A stretch of 5,856 bases of DNA, from positions 1 to 5,856 of the forward strand of contig JAFXWR010000320.1 in the NCBI GenBank assembly GCA_017542725.1. The letters run 5' to 3'. The notes under the pieces are model-generated. The model made no database searches. It was not told where the DNA came from and saw only the letters and a program-made list of their open reading frames with translations. The translations under genes and the position numbers were made by a program. Shown here piece after piece: positions 1-5,742 of this stretch. Numbering within the stretch: position 1 is the first letter of the stretch; each line of letters opens with the position of its first letter. Origin of the DNA: Lachnospiraceae bacterium (GTDB taxonomy: Bacteria; Bacillota_A; Clostridia; Lachnospirales; Lachnospiraceae).

Positions 1-258
1 CCAGACGTAACTAAGATAATTGGAGAATTAAAAGCTGGTAAGGTTGAGTACAGACTTGACAAGCAAAATTTGATTCACTGCCCACTTGGAAAAGCAAGTT
101 TCAGTGAAGACAAGTTAGAAGAGAACTTAAATGCTCTTATGAATGCAATAGTTAAGGCAAGACCTCAATCACTTAAGGGAACTTATCTTAAGAGCATAAC
201 TCTAACATCAACTATGGGACCTGGAGTAAAAATCAATACTGTTAAGTACGGTGTATAA
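1..258 (+). CDS. rplA: Ribosomal protein L1, C-terminal part (5' end outside window)
   Basis: This is the last 85 codons of large-subunit ribosomal protein L1, open from the window edge to a TAA stop. L1 binds 23S rRNA to form the mobile L1 stalk at the ribosomal E site, and in many bacteria it represses translation of its own mRNA. Seen directly: the family's C-terminal pattern, with GKVEYRLDK, then [10 protein letters not shown], then the nearly invariant [11 protein letters not shown] just before the end. Full L1 is about 230 residues, so roughly the first 145 are missing. The stop is followed within 16 bases by a strong terminator. The genes for L10 and L7/L12 (rplJ-rplL), which often follow rplA, are not found downstream here. 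Identification is secure. Confidence 0.96.
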   Translation, partial: PDVTKIIGELKAGKVEYRLDKQNLIHCPLGKASFSEDKLEENLNALMNAIVKARPQSLKGTYLKSITLTSTMGPGVKINTVKYGV

Positions 259-273
259 TCAAAATAATAATTT

Positions 274-301
274 AATCGCCACTTATTGTGGCGATTTTTT
301 T
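274..301 (+). terminator. Intrinsic terminator after rplA
   Basis: A perfect 9-bp stem, AATCGCCAC (274-282) with GTGGCGATT (288-296), closes a 5-base TTATT loop. It runs into an uninterrupted T-tract at 295-301. It should end the ribosomal protein transcript and insulate the ABC transporter operon from it. Confidence 0.93.
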
Positions 302-305
302 ATTA

Positions 306-319
306 TTTCATTAATGAAA
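306..319. promoter_or_regulatory. 14-bp perfect palindrome, possible upstream operator
   Basis: TTTCATTAATGAAA is a perfect palindrome centred about 90 bp upstream of the predicted transcription start of the transporter operon. Its half-site TTTCA/TGAAA recurs in the inverted repeat at 405-422 just downstream of the promoter. A two-site operator bound by a dimeric regulator is an inference. AT-rich palindromes of this size can also occur by chance. Confidence 0.4.
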
Positions 320-368
320 CATAATATGGATAAGCAAAAGATGTTAGTTTGATGTCAGTAATATATAT

Positions 369-397
369 TTGAAATGTAAATAAAATAATGGTATAAT
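369..397 (+). promoter_or_regulatory. Sigma-A promoter of the ABC transporter operon
   Basis: The -35 box TTGAAA (369-374) and the -10 box TATAAT (392-397) are separated by exactly 17 bp. This is one mismatch from the full consensus with ideal spacing. Transcription should begin near 404, giving a leader of about 63 nt. The strong core promoter, set between two inverted repeats, suggests high expression held in check by a repressor. Confidence 0.88.
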
Positions 398-404
398 ATC
401 GGTG

Positions 405-422
405 TTTCATTTATTAGTGAAA
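405..422. promoter_or_regulatory. Inverted repeat over the transcription start, candidate operator
   Basis: TTTCATTTATTAGTGAAA has 5-bp arms TTTCA (405-409) and TGAAA (418-422) with an 8-base centre. It lies at about +1 to +18, a typical position for a repressor site. The arms match those of the palindrome at 306-319, where AATGAAAC (313-320) is the reverse complement of GTTTCATT (404-411). It does not resemble the classical Fur box. The regulator is unknown. Confidence 0.42.
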
Positions 423-431
423 TTAATTTAT

Positions 432-466
432 GGAGGTTGAGCATAGTATAACTATGCGAAGAGTTT
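432..466 (+). promoter_or_regulatory. Strong Shine-Dalgarno separated from the start codon by a hairpin
   Basis: GGAGGT (432-437) is a strong ribosome binding site but lies about 30 bases before the ATG at 467. Between them, GCATAGT (441-447) and ACTATGC (451-457) form a perfect 7-bp stem with an ATA loop. Folding this stem leaves about 12 unpaired bases between SD and ATG. The sequence nearer the start, GAAGAG (458-463), pairs only weakly with 16S rRNA. The reading frame of the binding protein has a TAA at 449-451 and no other start codon after it, so the ATG at 467 is the only usable start. Confidence 0.6.
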
Positions 467-1516
467 ATGAAAAGATTTTTATCTTTAGCAGTAGCTTCTA
501 TGTTGGTACTTGCAACACTTGTAGGATGTGGTGGCAATAAGACTTCAGCACCAGCACAAAATGACACTTCATCTACAGAGCAAAAGTATTCTGGAAAAGT
601 AATGCTTTATTCTTCAATGCAAGAAGAGCAACTTCAAGCAGTGAAAGATGCATTTGAAAAGAAGTATCCAGGAGTAACTATGGATTTCTACTTTGCTTCA
701 GGCGGAAAGGTTATCACTAAGATGACTACTGAGGCTCAGGCGGGACAAATTGATGCAGACATTATATGGCTTGGCGATCCATCTGACTATGAAGGATTTA
801 AGAAGCTTGGTTATTTACAAACTTATTCTTCACCAGAGGCAGATCACATTGCAAAAGAATATATTGATAAAGATGGTTACTATACAGCAGCTCGTCTTGT
901 AACTATGGGTGTATCTTGGTGTACACTTCCAGGAGTTGGAATCACTGACGACGAAGCTCCAAAGACATGGGATGAGTTATGTGATCCAAAGTGGAAAGAT
1001 CAAATTGTTATGACAGATCCAACTCAAGCATCTACTACAAAGTATTGGATGGCATCTATGATGCAATCAAGTAAGTATGGAAAAGATTTCTTCCAAAAAC
1101 TTCGTGATAATGGTGTAAAACTTGAGAGTGGTACAACTGCTACTCACAATAAGGTTGCAGATGGTTCATATAAAGTAGGTGTTTGCCTTGACTATGTATC
1201 AGCAAGCCTTATGGATCAAGGTTCTCCACTTAAGTTCCACTATACAGATAGTGATGTAGTTACTATGACAAGTCCAATCGGTCTTGTAAAGAACAATCCA
1301 AATGGCGACAATGGAAAATTATTATATGACTTTATTCTTTCAAAAGAAGGACAAGAAGTTTTAGTATCTAAGAATCTTGTATCAGTTAGAGATGATGTAA
1401 AGATGAATATTGATACAAGTAGAATAGCATCACTCAATATGCCAGTTGATTTTAATGACTTGGCAGACAACACTCCAAATTACTTAAATGATTTTAATGC
1501 GATTTGGGGAAAATAA
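467..1516 (+). CDS. ABC importer substrate-binding lipoprotein, AfuA/FbpA-like (COG1840)
   Basis: This 349-residue extracellular binding protein would capture the ligand and deliver it to the permease encoded two genes downstream. Residues 1-20 are a lipoprotein signal peptide: positive MKR, a hydrophobic core, and lipobox LVGC with the acylated cysteine at C21. A low-complexity Ser/Thr/Ala/Gln tether follows. The mature part has the family layout: a first strand KVMLYSS (44-50), ADIIW (97-101), the conserved WDELCDPKWKD (168-178), and a C-terminal lobe ending in SKEGQEVLVSKN. Length is normal for the family. Relatives bind ferric iron, 2-aminoethylphosphonate, sugar phosphates or thiamine. 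By eye alignment with Haemophilus FbpA, its iron-binding Tyr-Tyr pair falls at Y243-V244 (DYV), so only one tyrosine is kept and the ligand is left open. Three cysteines in the mature domain (C152, C172, C240) are unusual for an exported protein. The start is the only in-frame option, with an unusual ribosome binding site. Confidence 0.9.
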   Translation: MKRFLSLAVASMLVLATLVGCGGNKTSAPAQNDTSSTEQKYSGKVMLYSSMQEEQLQAVKDAFEKKYPGVTMDFYFASGGKVITKMTTEAQAGQIDADIIWLGDPSDYEGFKKLGYLQTYSSPEADHIAKEYIDKDGYYTAARLVTMGVSWCTLPGVGITDDEAPKTWDELCDPKWKDQIVMTDPTQASTTKYWMASMMQSSKYGKDFFQKLRDNGVKLESGTTATHNKVADGSYKVGVCLDYVSASLMDQGSPLKFHYTDSDVVTMTSPIGLVKNNPNGDNGKLLYDFILSKEGQEVLVSKNLVSVRDDVKMNIDTSRIASLNMPVDFNDLADNTPNYLNDFNAIWGK

Positions 1517-1554
1517 AATGAATTGCAATAAATTTATATACAATAACTAAATTC

Positions 1555-1585
1555 AAAAGACACGAAGGTTTTTCGTGTCTTTTTT
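1555..1585 (+). terminator. Intercistronic terminator-like hairpin between binding protein and ATPase genes
   Basis: A perfect stem pairs AAAAGACACGAA (1555-1566) with TTCGTGTCTTTT (1572-1583) around a GGTTT loop. Its core is 8 bp (GACACGAA/TTCGTGTC), and six T residues follow at 1580-1585. No convincing promoter lies between it and the next gene, so the ATPase and permease genes probably depend on read-through. Partial termination, or 3'-end protection of the upstream mRNA, would give more binding protein than membrane parts, a common pattern in importer operons. The T-tract ends just 3 bases before the next SD. Confidence 0.85.
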
Positions 1586-1599
1586 ATTAGGAGAGAATT

Positions 1600-2685
1600 A
1601 TGTCAAATGTTAGTTTTTCAAATGTCACAGCGAAGTATGGCAAGAACACTATCTTTAGCAACCTTTCTCTTGAAGTAAAGAAAGGTGAGATAATGTGTCT
1701 TGTAGGTCCATCTGGTTGTGGCAAGACAACACTTGTGAGATGTCTACTCGGTCTACATAGGCCAGAGACTGGAAGAATTGCTATAGGTGACACAGTTTTA
1801 TTTGATGCTGAGAAGAGAATAAATGTGCCTGTAGAGAAAAGAAAGATAGGTATAGTATTCCAAGACTATGCTGTGTGGCCTCATATGACAGTTTTAGAAA
1901 ATGTCATGTATCCACTTAAGAAAAGAAAATACAAAAAAGAAATGATAAAAGATAGAGCCATGCATGCACTTGAGCAAGTTCATATGACTAAATATGAGAG
2001 CCATTTGCCAAGTCAACTTTCAGGTGGACAACAACAAAGAGTTGCCATAGCGAGAGCACTTGTCACTGGAGCTGAGGTTGTAGTTATGGATGAACCTATA
2101 ACAAACCTTGATGCAAAACTTCGTGAAGAGATGCTTCTTGAGATTAGAATGATACAAAACAATCTCGGTGCCACTATTCTCTATATAACTCACGACCAAC
2201 AATCAGCTCTTGAGCTCTGTGATAGATTGGCGGTTATGCAACTTGATGGAAAGATATGTCAAGTTGGAACTGATGAAGAGATAATTACTAATCCGGTAAA
2301 TAGATTTACATTTGAATTTATCGGAAACTCAAATGCTATCCCTATGGTAGTATATGAGAACAAGCCTTGTTTTAAATTAGAAGCAAATATACCTGCTGAA
2401 GGTGTAGATATAGGAAATGAAAATGTAGACGGAAAAGATATGTTAGTAAGACTCAATGATGTAGTCTTTGATAACAGTTCTCCTATAAAGGCAGAAGTCA
2501 CAAGTAGGATATTCTTGGGCAGTGAATATAATTATTTCTTGAACTTATATGGAAAAGAAATTAGATTACAACAGAGTATGCTTGATGCAAAAAATAATGG
2601 AATTGCGAATGTAGGCGAGACAGTAGGAATCAAATTCATCAATCCTCATTTTTATAATAAACTTATGAATAAGGAGGGCAAGTAA
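1600..2685 (+). CDS. ABC importer ATPase subunit 1 (FbpC/PotA-like)
   Basis: This 361-residue cytoplasmic ATPase would drive the adjacent permease. All catalytic motifs are intact: A-loop Y13, Walker A GPSGCGKT (36-43), Q-loop Q88 in FQDYAVWPHM, signature LSGGQQQR (140-147), Walker B VVMDEP (161-166) with catalytic E165, D-loop NLDA, and switch histidine H198. Residues from about 240 onward form a C-terminal regulatory region, with a TOBE-type beta domain at about 283-348. This layout is usual for the iron, polyamine and phosphonate import ATPases. The D-loop region reads ITNLDAKL rather than the more common LSNLD. The start has AGGAG (1589-1593) six bases upstream. The gene follows the intercistronic hairpin and its stop lies 1 base before the permease start. 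It is a diverged paralogue of the ATPase at 4408-5517, not a recent copy. Confidence 0.93.
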   Translation: MSNVSFSNVTAKYGKNTIFSNLSLEVKKGEIMCLVGPSGCGKTTLVRCLLGLHRPETGRIAIGDTVLFDAEKRINVPVEKRKIGIVFQDYAVWPHMTVLENVMYPLKKRKYKKEMIKDRAMHALEQVHMTKYESHLPSQLSGGQQQRVAIARALVTGAEVVVMDEPITNLDAKLREEMLLEIRMIQNNLGATILYITHDQQSALELCDRLAVMQLDGKICQVGTDEEIITNPVNRFTFEFIGNSNAIPMVVYENKPCFKLEANIPAEGVDIGNENVDGKDMLVRLNDVVFDNSSPIKAEVTSRIFLGSEYNYFLNLYGKEIRLQQSMLDAKNNGIANVGETVGIKFINPHFYNKLMNKEGK

Positions 2686-2686
2686 T

Positions 2687-4405
2687 ATGTTTACTATTGA
2701 TAATAATGCGATGGCGGCAATAGATGGTAAGAAACGACTTAGCATGGATAAGATACTTACTATAGTATGTTTTATATTGCTATTTATAGTTGTAATCATC
2801 CCTATCTTTATGATAGTATTCAATGCCTTCTTTGATAAGAATGGTTTTAGTTTAAATTTAATTCTTGAACAATTTGCAGACAAGAAAAATCTTGATGCGA
2901 TGTGGAACACTATAAAGATTGCAGTCTTTGCTACAATCTTTGGAACTATAGTCGGAGTGTTTTATGCATGGCTTCTTGGTCGTTCTGATATACCGGCAAA
3001 AGGTGTCATGAGAGCACTTTTCAACATACCATATATGTTTCCGCCATTTCTTGGTGCAATGGCGTGGGAGTTACTTTTAAATGATAGATCAGGATACTTA
3101 AATAGATTTTTCATGACAACATTTGGTTTAGAAAAGGCCCCATTAAATATAAACTCAATATGGGGAATCGTATTCGTTGAAGTAAGTTATTACTTCCCAT
3201 TTGTATTTATGCAGGTTGTATCAGCTCTTGAGAGAATGGATCCAACTCTTGAAGAGTGTGCAAGAATAGCAGGTGCAAAGCAGAGCACTGTTATAAGAAA
3301 AATCACACTGCCACTTGTGAAGCCAGCAATTTCAGCTGGAGCATTACTTATACTTATTTCATCACTTGCACATTTCGGTGTGCCATCAATACTTGGATTT
3401 AGACAAGAAATTTATACTTTGCCAACTCGTATATATGCAGTTATATATAACTCAGGTGGAAGTTTTGAAGGTATCAGACAGGGTGCTGCACTTTCAGTAA
3501 TGCTTGTAATAGTTGTTGCACTAGCTCTTCTTATACAAAATAGAATTTTATCAGCAGGTAATTATGATATCATAAAAGGTAAGAGTATGAGACCTACACT
3601 CATAAAACTTCGTGCGACTAAAATTCCATTATTACTCTTGTCTATATTTACATTATTTATAATAGTTATAGTTCCGCTTGCTATGATAATTCTCATATCA
3701 TTCGTAAAGGCATATGGATTACCACTTGTGCCAGAGAACTTCTCATTTGTAAATTACCAGAGAGTATTTGCAAATAAGGGAACGATTGACTCTATAAGAA
3801 ACTCACTCATCTTATCAGTTTCTGCAGGTGTTATCTCAATGTTCCTTGGAACACTTGTTGCCTATGTAGTACAAAAGATAAAACCAAAGGGCAGTGCAGT
3901 GCTTGAAGTGACATCTATGCTCCCTTACTCTATACCTGGTACAGTTTTATCAATTGGTGTAATACTTGCATGGAGCGGTGCAATATTTGGAATCACACTT
4001 TATAATACACTTTGGATAATCTTAGTTGCATATATAGCAAGATATTTGTCATTCTCTATGAAGACTTCGTCAGCATCACTTATGCAGGTATCTTCTTCAC
4101 TTGAAGAGGCATCAAGAGCTTGCGGAGCATCGCACTCAGAAAGTCTTGCTGACATAACACTTCCGCTCATAAGACCTGCGATGGTTTCTGGATTCTTCCT
4201 TATTTTCCTTCCAGCTATGAGAGAAGTTACTACATCTATACTTTTGTACGGACCATATACAAGAACTTTGGGAGTACATATCTACTCTCTTCGTGATGCA
4301 GGATATATACCACAGGCTGCAGCACTTGCAGTTATAGCAATAGGACTTATCATGGTGCTAAATATAATAGTCACTCATATCACGAAAGATAGGAAAGGAG
4401 TATAG
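2687..4405 (+). CDS. ABC importer fused two-domain permease (FbpB/ThiP-like, COG1178)
   Basis: This 572-residue inner-membrane protein would form the whole translocation channel, since two permease units are joined in one chain. By eye there are about 12 hydrophobic segments. Six lie in the first half (near 22-46, 73-97, 106-130, 155-180, 213-240, 264-288), followed by a basic cytoplasmic linker at about 290-311. Six more lie in the second half, beginning near 312 and ending near 563. Each half has its own ATPase-docking EAA loop: residues 189-214 (EE...G196...LPL) and 473-498 (EEA...G480...LPL). The fused form is usual for ferric iron and putative 2-aminoethylphosphonate importers, so it does not fix the ligand. 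A strong AAGGAGGG site (2671-2678) sits 8 bases before the ATG, supporting this start over internal methionines at residues 9 and 20. The gene is tightly packed, 1 and 2 bases from its ATPase neighbours. Confidence 0.93.
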   Translation: MFTIDNNAMAAIDGKKRLSMDKILTIVCFILLFIVVIIPIFMIVFNAFFDKNGFSLNLILEQFADKKNLDAMWNTIKIAVFATIFGTIVGVFYAWLLGRSDIPAKGVMRALFNIPYMFPPFLGAMAWELLLNDRSGYLNRFFMTTFGLEKAPLNINSIWGIVFVEVSYYFPFVFMQVVSALERMDPTLEECARIAGAKQSTVIRKITLPLVKPAISAGALLILISSLAHFGVPSILGFRQEIYTLPTRIYAVIYNSGGSFEGIRQGAALSVMLVIVVALALLIQNRILSAGNYDIIKGKSMRPTLIKLRATKIPLLLLSIFTLFIIVIVPLAMIILISFVKAYGLPLVPENFSFVNYQRVFANKGTIDSIRNSLILSVSAGVISMFLGTLVAYVVQKIKPKGSAVLEVTSMLPYSIPGTVLSIGVILAWSGAIFGITLYNTLWIILVAYIARYLSFSMKTSSASLMQVSSSLEEASRACGASHSESLADITLPLIRPAMVSGFFLIFLPAMREVTTSILLYGPYTRTLGVHIYSLRDAGYIPQAAALAVIAIGLIMVLNIIVTHITKDRKGV

Positions 4406-4407
4406 TC

Positions 4408-5517
4408 ATGGCAGATCATATAATACTTAGAAATGTCACAAAGGTATTTAATAGTAAACTTGGAGATATAGTGGCAGTAGATAATTTTAATTTAAATGTT
4501 CATGAGGGAGAATGTTTTTCTTTCCTTGGACCATCTGGTTGTGGCAAGTCAACTACTCTTAGAATGATAGCTGGTTTTGAAGACCTAACTGAAGGTGAGA
4601 TAGAACTTTGCGGAAGACTTGTATCAAGCAGTAAGCAAAAACTCTATGTGCCACCAGAAGAGAGAGGACTTGGGATGGTTTTCCAAGCATTTGCAGTGTG
4701 GCCACATATGAATGTGTATGAAAATGTTGCATTCCCACTTAAGATTCAAAAGATGAATAAGACTGATATAGATAAAAAAGTAGCGGATGCACTTAAACAC
4801 ACAAGTCTCACTGGCCTTGAAAAATCTTTCCCTGGAGATTTGTCTGGTGGACAACAACAAAGAATTGCATTAGCTCGTGCTATAGTTACCAATCCAAAAG
4901 TAATGCTTCTTGATGAGCCACTTTCAAATCTTGACCCAAAACTTCGTGAGAGTATGAGATTTGAAATCAAACAGTTACAAAAAGAATTTAACTTTACTAT
5001 TATATTTGTTACTCACGATCAGTCAGAGGCTATGGCAATTTCTGACAGAATGATGGTTTGTGATATGGGTAAGATTATGCAAATAGATACACCAGAAAAT
5101 CTTTACAACAAACCAGTAAATAGATTCGTTCACAACTTCCTTGGAGAAAGTACTTTCATCAATGTAGTTATAAAAGATGGAAAAGTATATCCAAAGAATG
5201 ATATGAGTCAGGCTATAAATATTTCTATACCTTCTGACGCTGCAAGTGAGATGGTTGTAGCCACAAGACCAAATGAAATAGAATTGGTTAAGAGTGATGC
5301 AACAGGATTTAAGACTCATATAGAAAAGAGAACATTTTTGACTGACAGGATAGAATATCTTGTATCTGTAGGAGAGCAGTTAGTAAAAATTCAGACACCT
5401 CATAGAATAAGATTTGATAGGGATGAGGAATGCTGTATAAAGTTTGTATCTCCTATGTGGTATCCTGTGGATGACGAAAAGAAGCAGGCTGAGAGGGCAA
5501 GAAGACAAGTTATATAG
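4408..5517 (+). CDS. ABC importer ATPase subunit 2 (FbpC/PotA-like)
   Basis: This is a second complete 369-residue ATPase in the same operon. Walker A GPSGCGKST is at 41-49, Q-loop Q93 in FQAFAVWPHM, signature LSGGQQQR at 145-152, Walker B VMLLDEP at 165-171 with catalytic E170, SNLD at 173-176, and H203 in the switch loop. Nothing needed for catalysis is missing. Residues from about 245 form the C-terminal regulatory region, with a TOBE-like segment at about 284-350. A charged tail, KKQAERARR, ends the protein. Its ATPase core resembles subunit 1, including the shared AVWPHM, but the C-terminal halves differ clearly. AAAGGAG (4394-4400) lies 7 bases before the ATG, and the preceding permease gene ends 2 bases upstream. 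Most importers with a fused permease use one ATPase gene as a homodimer. Here a heterodimer, with one subunit per permease half, is plausible but unproven. Confidence 0.93.
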   Translation: MADHIILRNVTKVFNSKLGDIVAVDNFNLNVHEGECFSFLGPSGCGKSTTLRMIAGFEDLTEGEIELCGRLVSSSKQKLYVPPEERGLGMVFQAFAVWPHMNVYENVAFPLKIQKMNKTDIDKKVADALKHTSLTGLEKSFPGDLSGGQQQRIALARAIVTNPKVMLLDEPLSNLDPKLRESMRFEIKQLQKEFNFTIIFVTHDQSEAMAISDRMMVCDMGKIMQIDTPENLYNKPVNRFVHNFLGESTFINVVIKDGKVYPKNDMSQAINISIPSDAASEMVVATRPNEIELVKSDATGFKTHIEKRTFLTDRIEYLVSVGEQLVKIQTPHRIRFDRDEECCIKFVSPMWYPVDDEKKQAERARRQVI

Positions 5518-5523
5518 TATGAG

Positions 5524-5547
5524 ACGGGCTCGCAGAGAGCCCGTTTT
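5524..5547 (+). terminator. Intrinsic terminator closing the ABC transporter operon
   Basis: ACGGGCTC (5524-5531) pairs perfectly with GAGCCCGT (5537-5544) around a GCAGA loop. The stem is 8 bp and GC-rich, with a short run of four T residues (5544-5547). It begins 6 bases after the stop of the second ATPase. The short T-run is a mild weakness, but the stem stands out in this AT-rich DNA. Confidence 0.88.
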
Positions 5548-5611
5548 AAATTTAGTTGAAATTAAGGCGTTTTAGGCGCATAAAATTAAGCATTTTTTAA
5601 TAATTGAAATA

Positions 5612-5640
5612 TACAAAAATAGTGGTATTTTTGATATAAT
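5612..5640 (+). promoter_or_regulatory. Extended -10 promoter of rpiB
   Basis: A perfect -10 box TATAAT (5635-5640) is preceded by TG at 5632-5633, giving the extended -10 pattern TGATATAAT. The best -35 at 17-bp spacing is the poor TACAAA (5612-5617). A better TTGAAA at 5604-5609 is too far away (25 bp). Initiation is expected near 5647, leaving a leader of about 95 nt. A short palindrome, AAATAGACTATTT (5652-5664), lies just downstream of the start and could be an operator, though this is weak evidence. Confidence 0.75.
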
Positions 5641-5667
5641 ATATGTAGTGAAAATAGACTATTTATA

Positions 5668-5706
5668 GAAAGTTTTATAAGGCTTCTTAGAAAACTTTCA
5701 ATTTTT
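5668..5706 (+). promoter_or_regulatory. Attenuator-like hairpin in the rpiB leader
   Basis: GAAAGTTTT (5668-5676) pairs with AAAACTTTC (5691-5699) over 9 bp. After one A-G mismatch, TAAG (5678-5681) pairs with CTTA (5686-5689) over a GCTT loop. Five T residues follow at 5702-5706. Coming after the promoter and before the gene, it resembles an intrinsic terminator used for attenuation. An alternative stem, TTTCAAT (5696-5702) with ATTGAAA (5709-5715), competes for the same bases. It matches no riboswitch class I recognise. The stem is AU-rich, so strong termination is uncertain. Confidence 0.6.
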
Positions 5707-5726
5707 GTATTGAAAATAAAATATTT

Positions 5727-5742
5727 TAAGGAATATGTAAAT
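5727..5742 (+). promoter_or_regulatory. rpiB ribosome binding site with an embedded start-stop codon pair
   Basis: TAAGGA (5727-5732) is the SD and lies 10 bases before the rpiB ATG at 5743. Inside the spacer is an ATG at 5735-5737 followed directly by TAA (5738-5740). It is only 2 bases from the SD, too close for efficient initiation. The ATG at 5743 is therefore preferred, and it matches the usual RpiB N-terminus. Confidence 0.65.

Noticed and set aside
302..431. Fur box controlling a presumed iron transporter
   Set aside because: The inverted repeats are TTTCA/TGAAA and do not match the GATAATGATAATCATTATC consensus well enough to claim it.
404..466. Riboswitch (for example thiamine pyrophosphate) in the transporter leader
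   Set aside because: The leader is only about 63 nt, and I see no conserved riboswitch core such as the CUGAGA of the thiamine element. Only the 7-bp hairpin and the inverted repeat are present.
430..540. A 36-codon open frame starting at ATG 430 and overlapping the beginning of the lipoprotein gene in another frame
   Set aside because: It has no ribosome binding site upstream of its ATG (the GGAGG lies inside it), and its product, rich in Cys, Trp and Arg, looks like an out-of-frame reading of the signal peptide.
355..5319. Antisense open frames of 60-114 codons opposite the transporter genes
   Set aside because: They lie fully within well-supported genes on the other strand, show no recognisable family, and have no promoter or ribosome binding site of note. 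They are shadows of the real coding sequence.
1600..5517. Recent tandem duplication of the ATPase gene
   Set aside because: Outside the universal motifs the two sequences diverge strongly, especially in the C-terminal domains. They are old paralogues rather than a fresh repeat.
5548..5611. Small hairpin or direct repeat around AAGGCGTTTTAGGCGC (5573-5580 area and before) as a regulatory element
   Set aside because: The pairing is only about 6 bp with a wobble pair and lies upstream of the rpiB promoter. I see no convincing structure there.
415..5653. Shared octamer TAGTGAAA after both promoters (415-422 and 5646-5653) as a common operator
   Set aside because: Eight bases in AT-rich DNA recur easily, the second copy has no inverted partner, and its distance from the -10 box differs between the two promoters.
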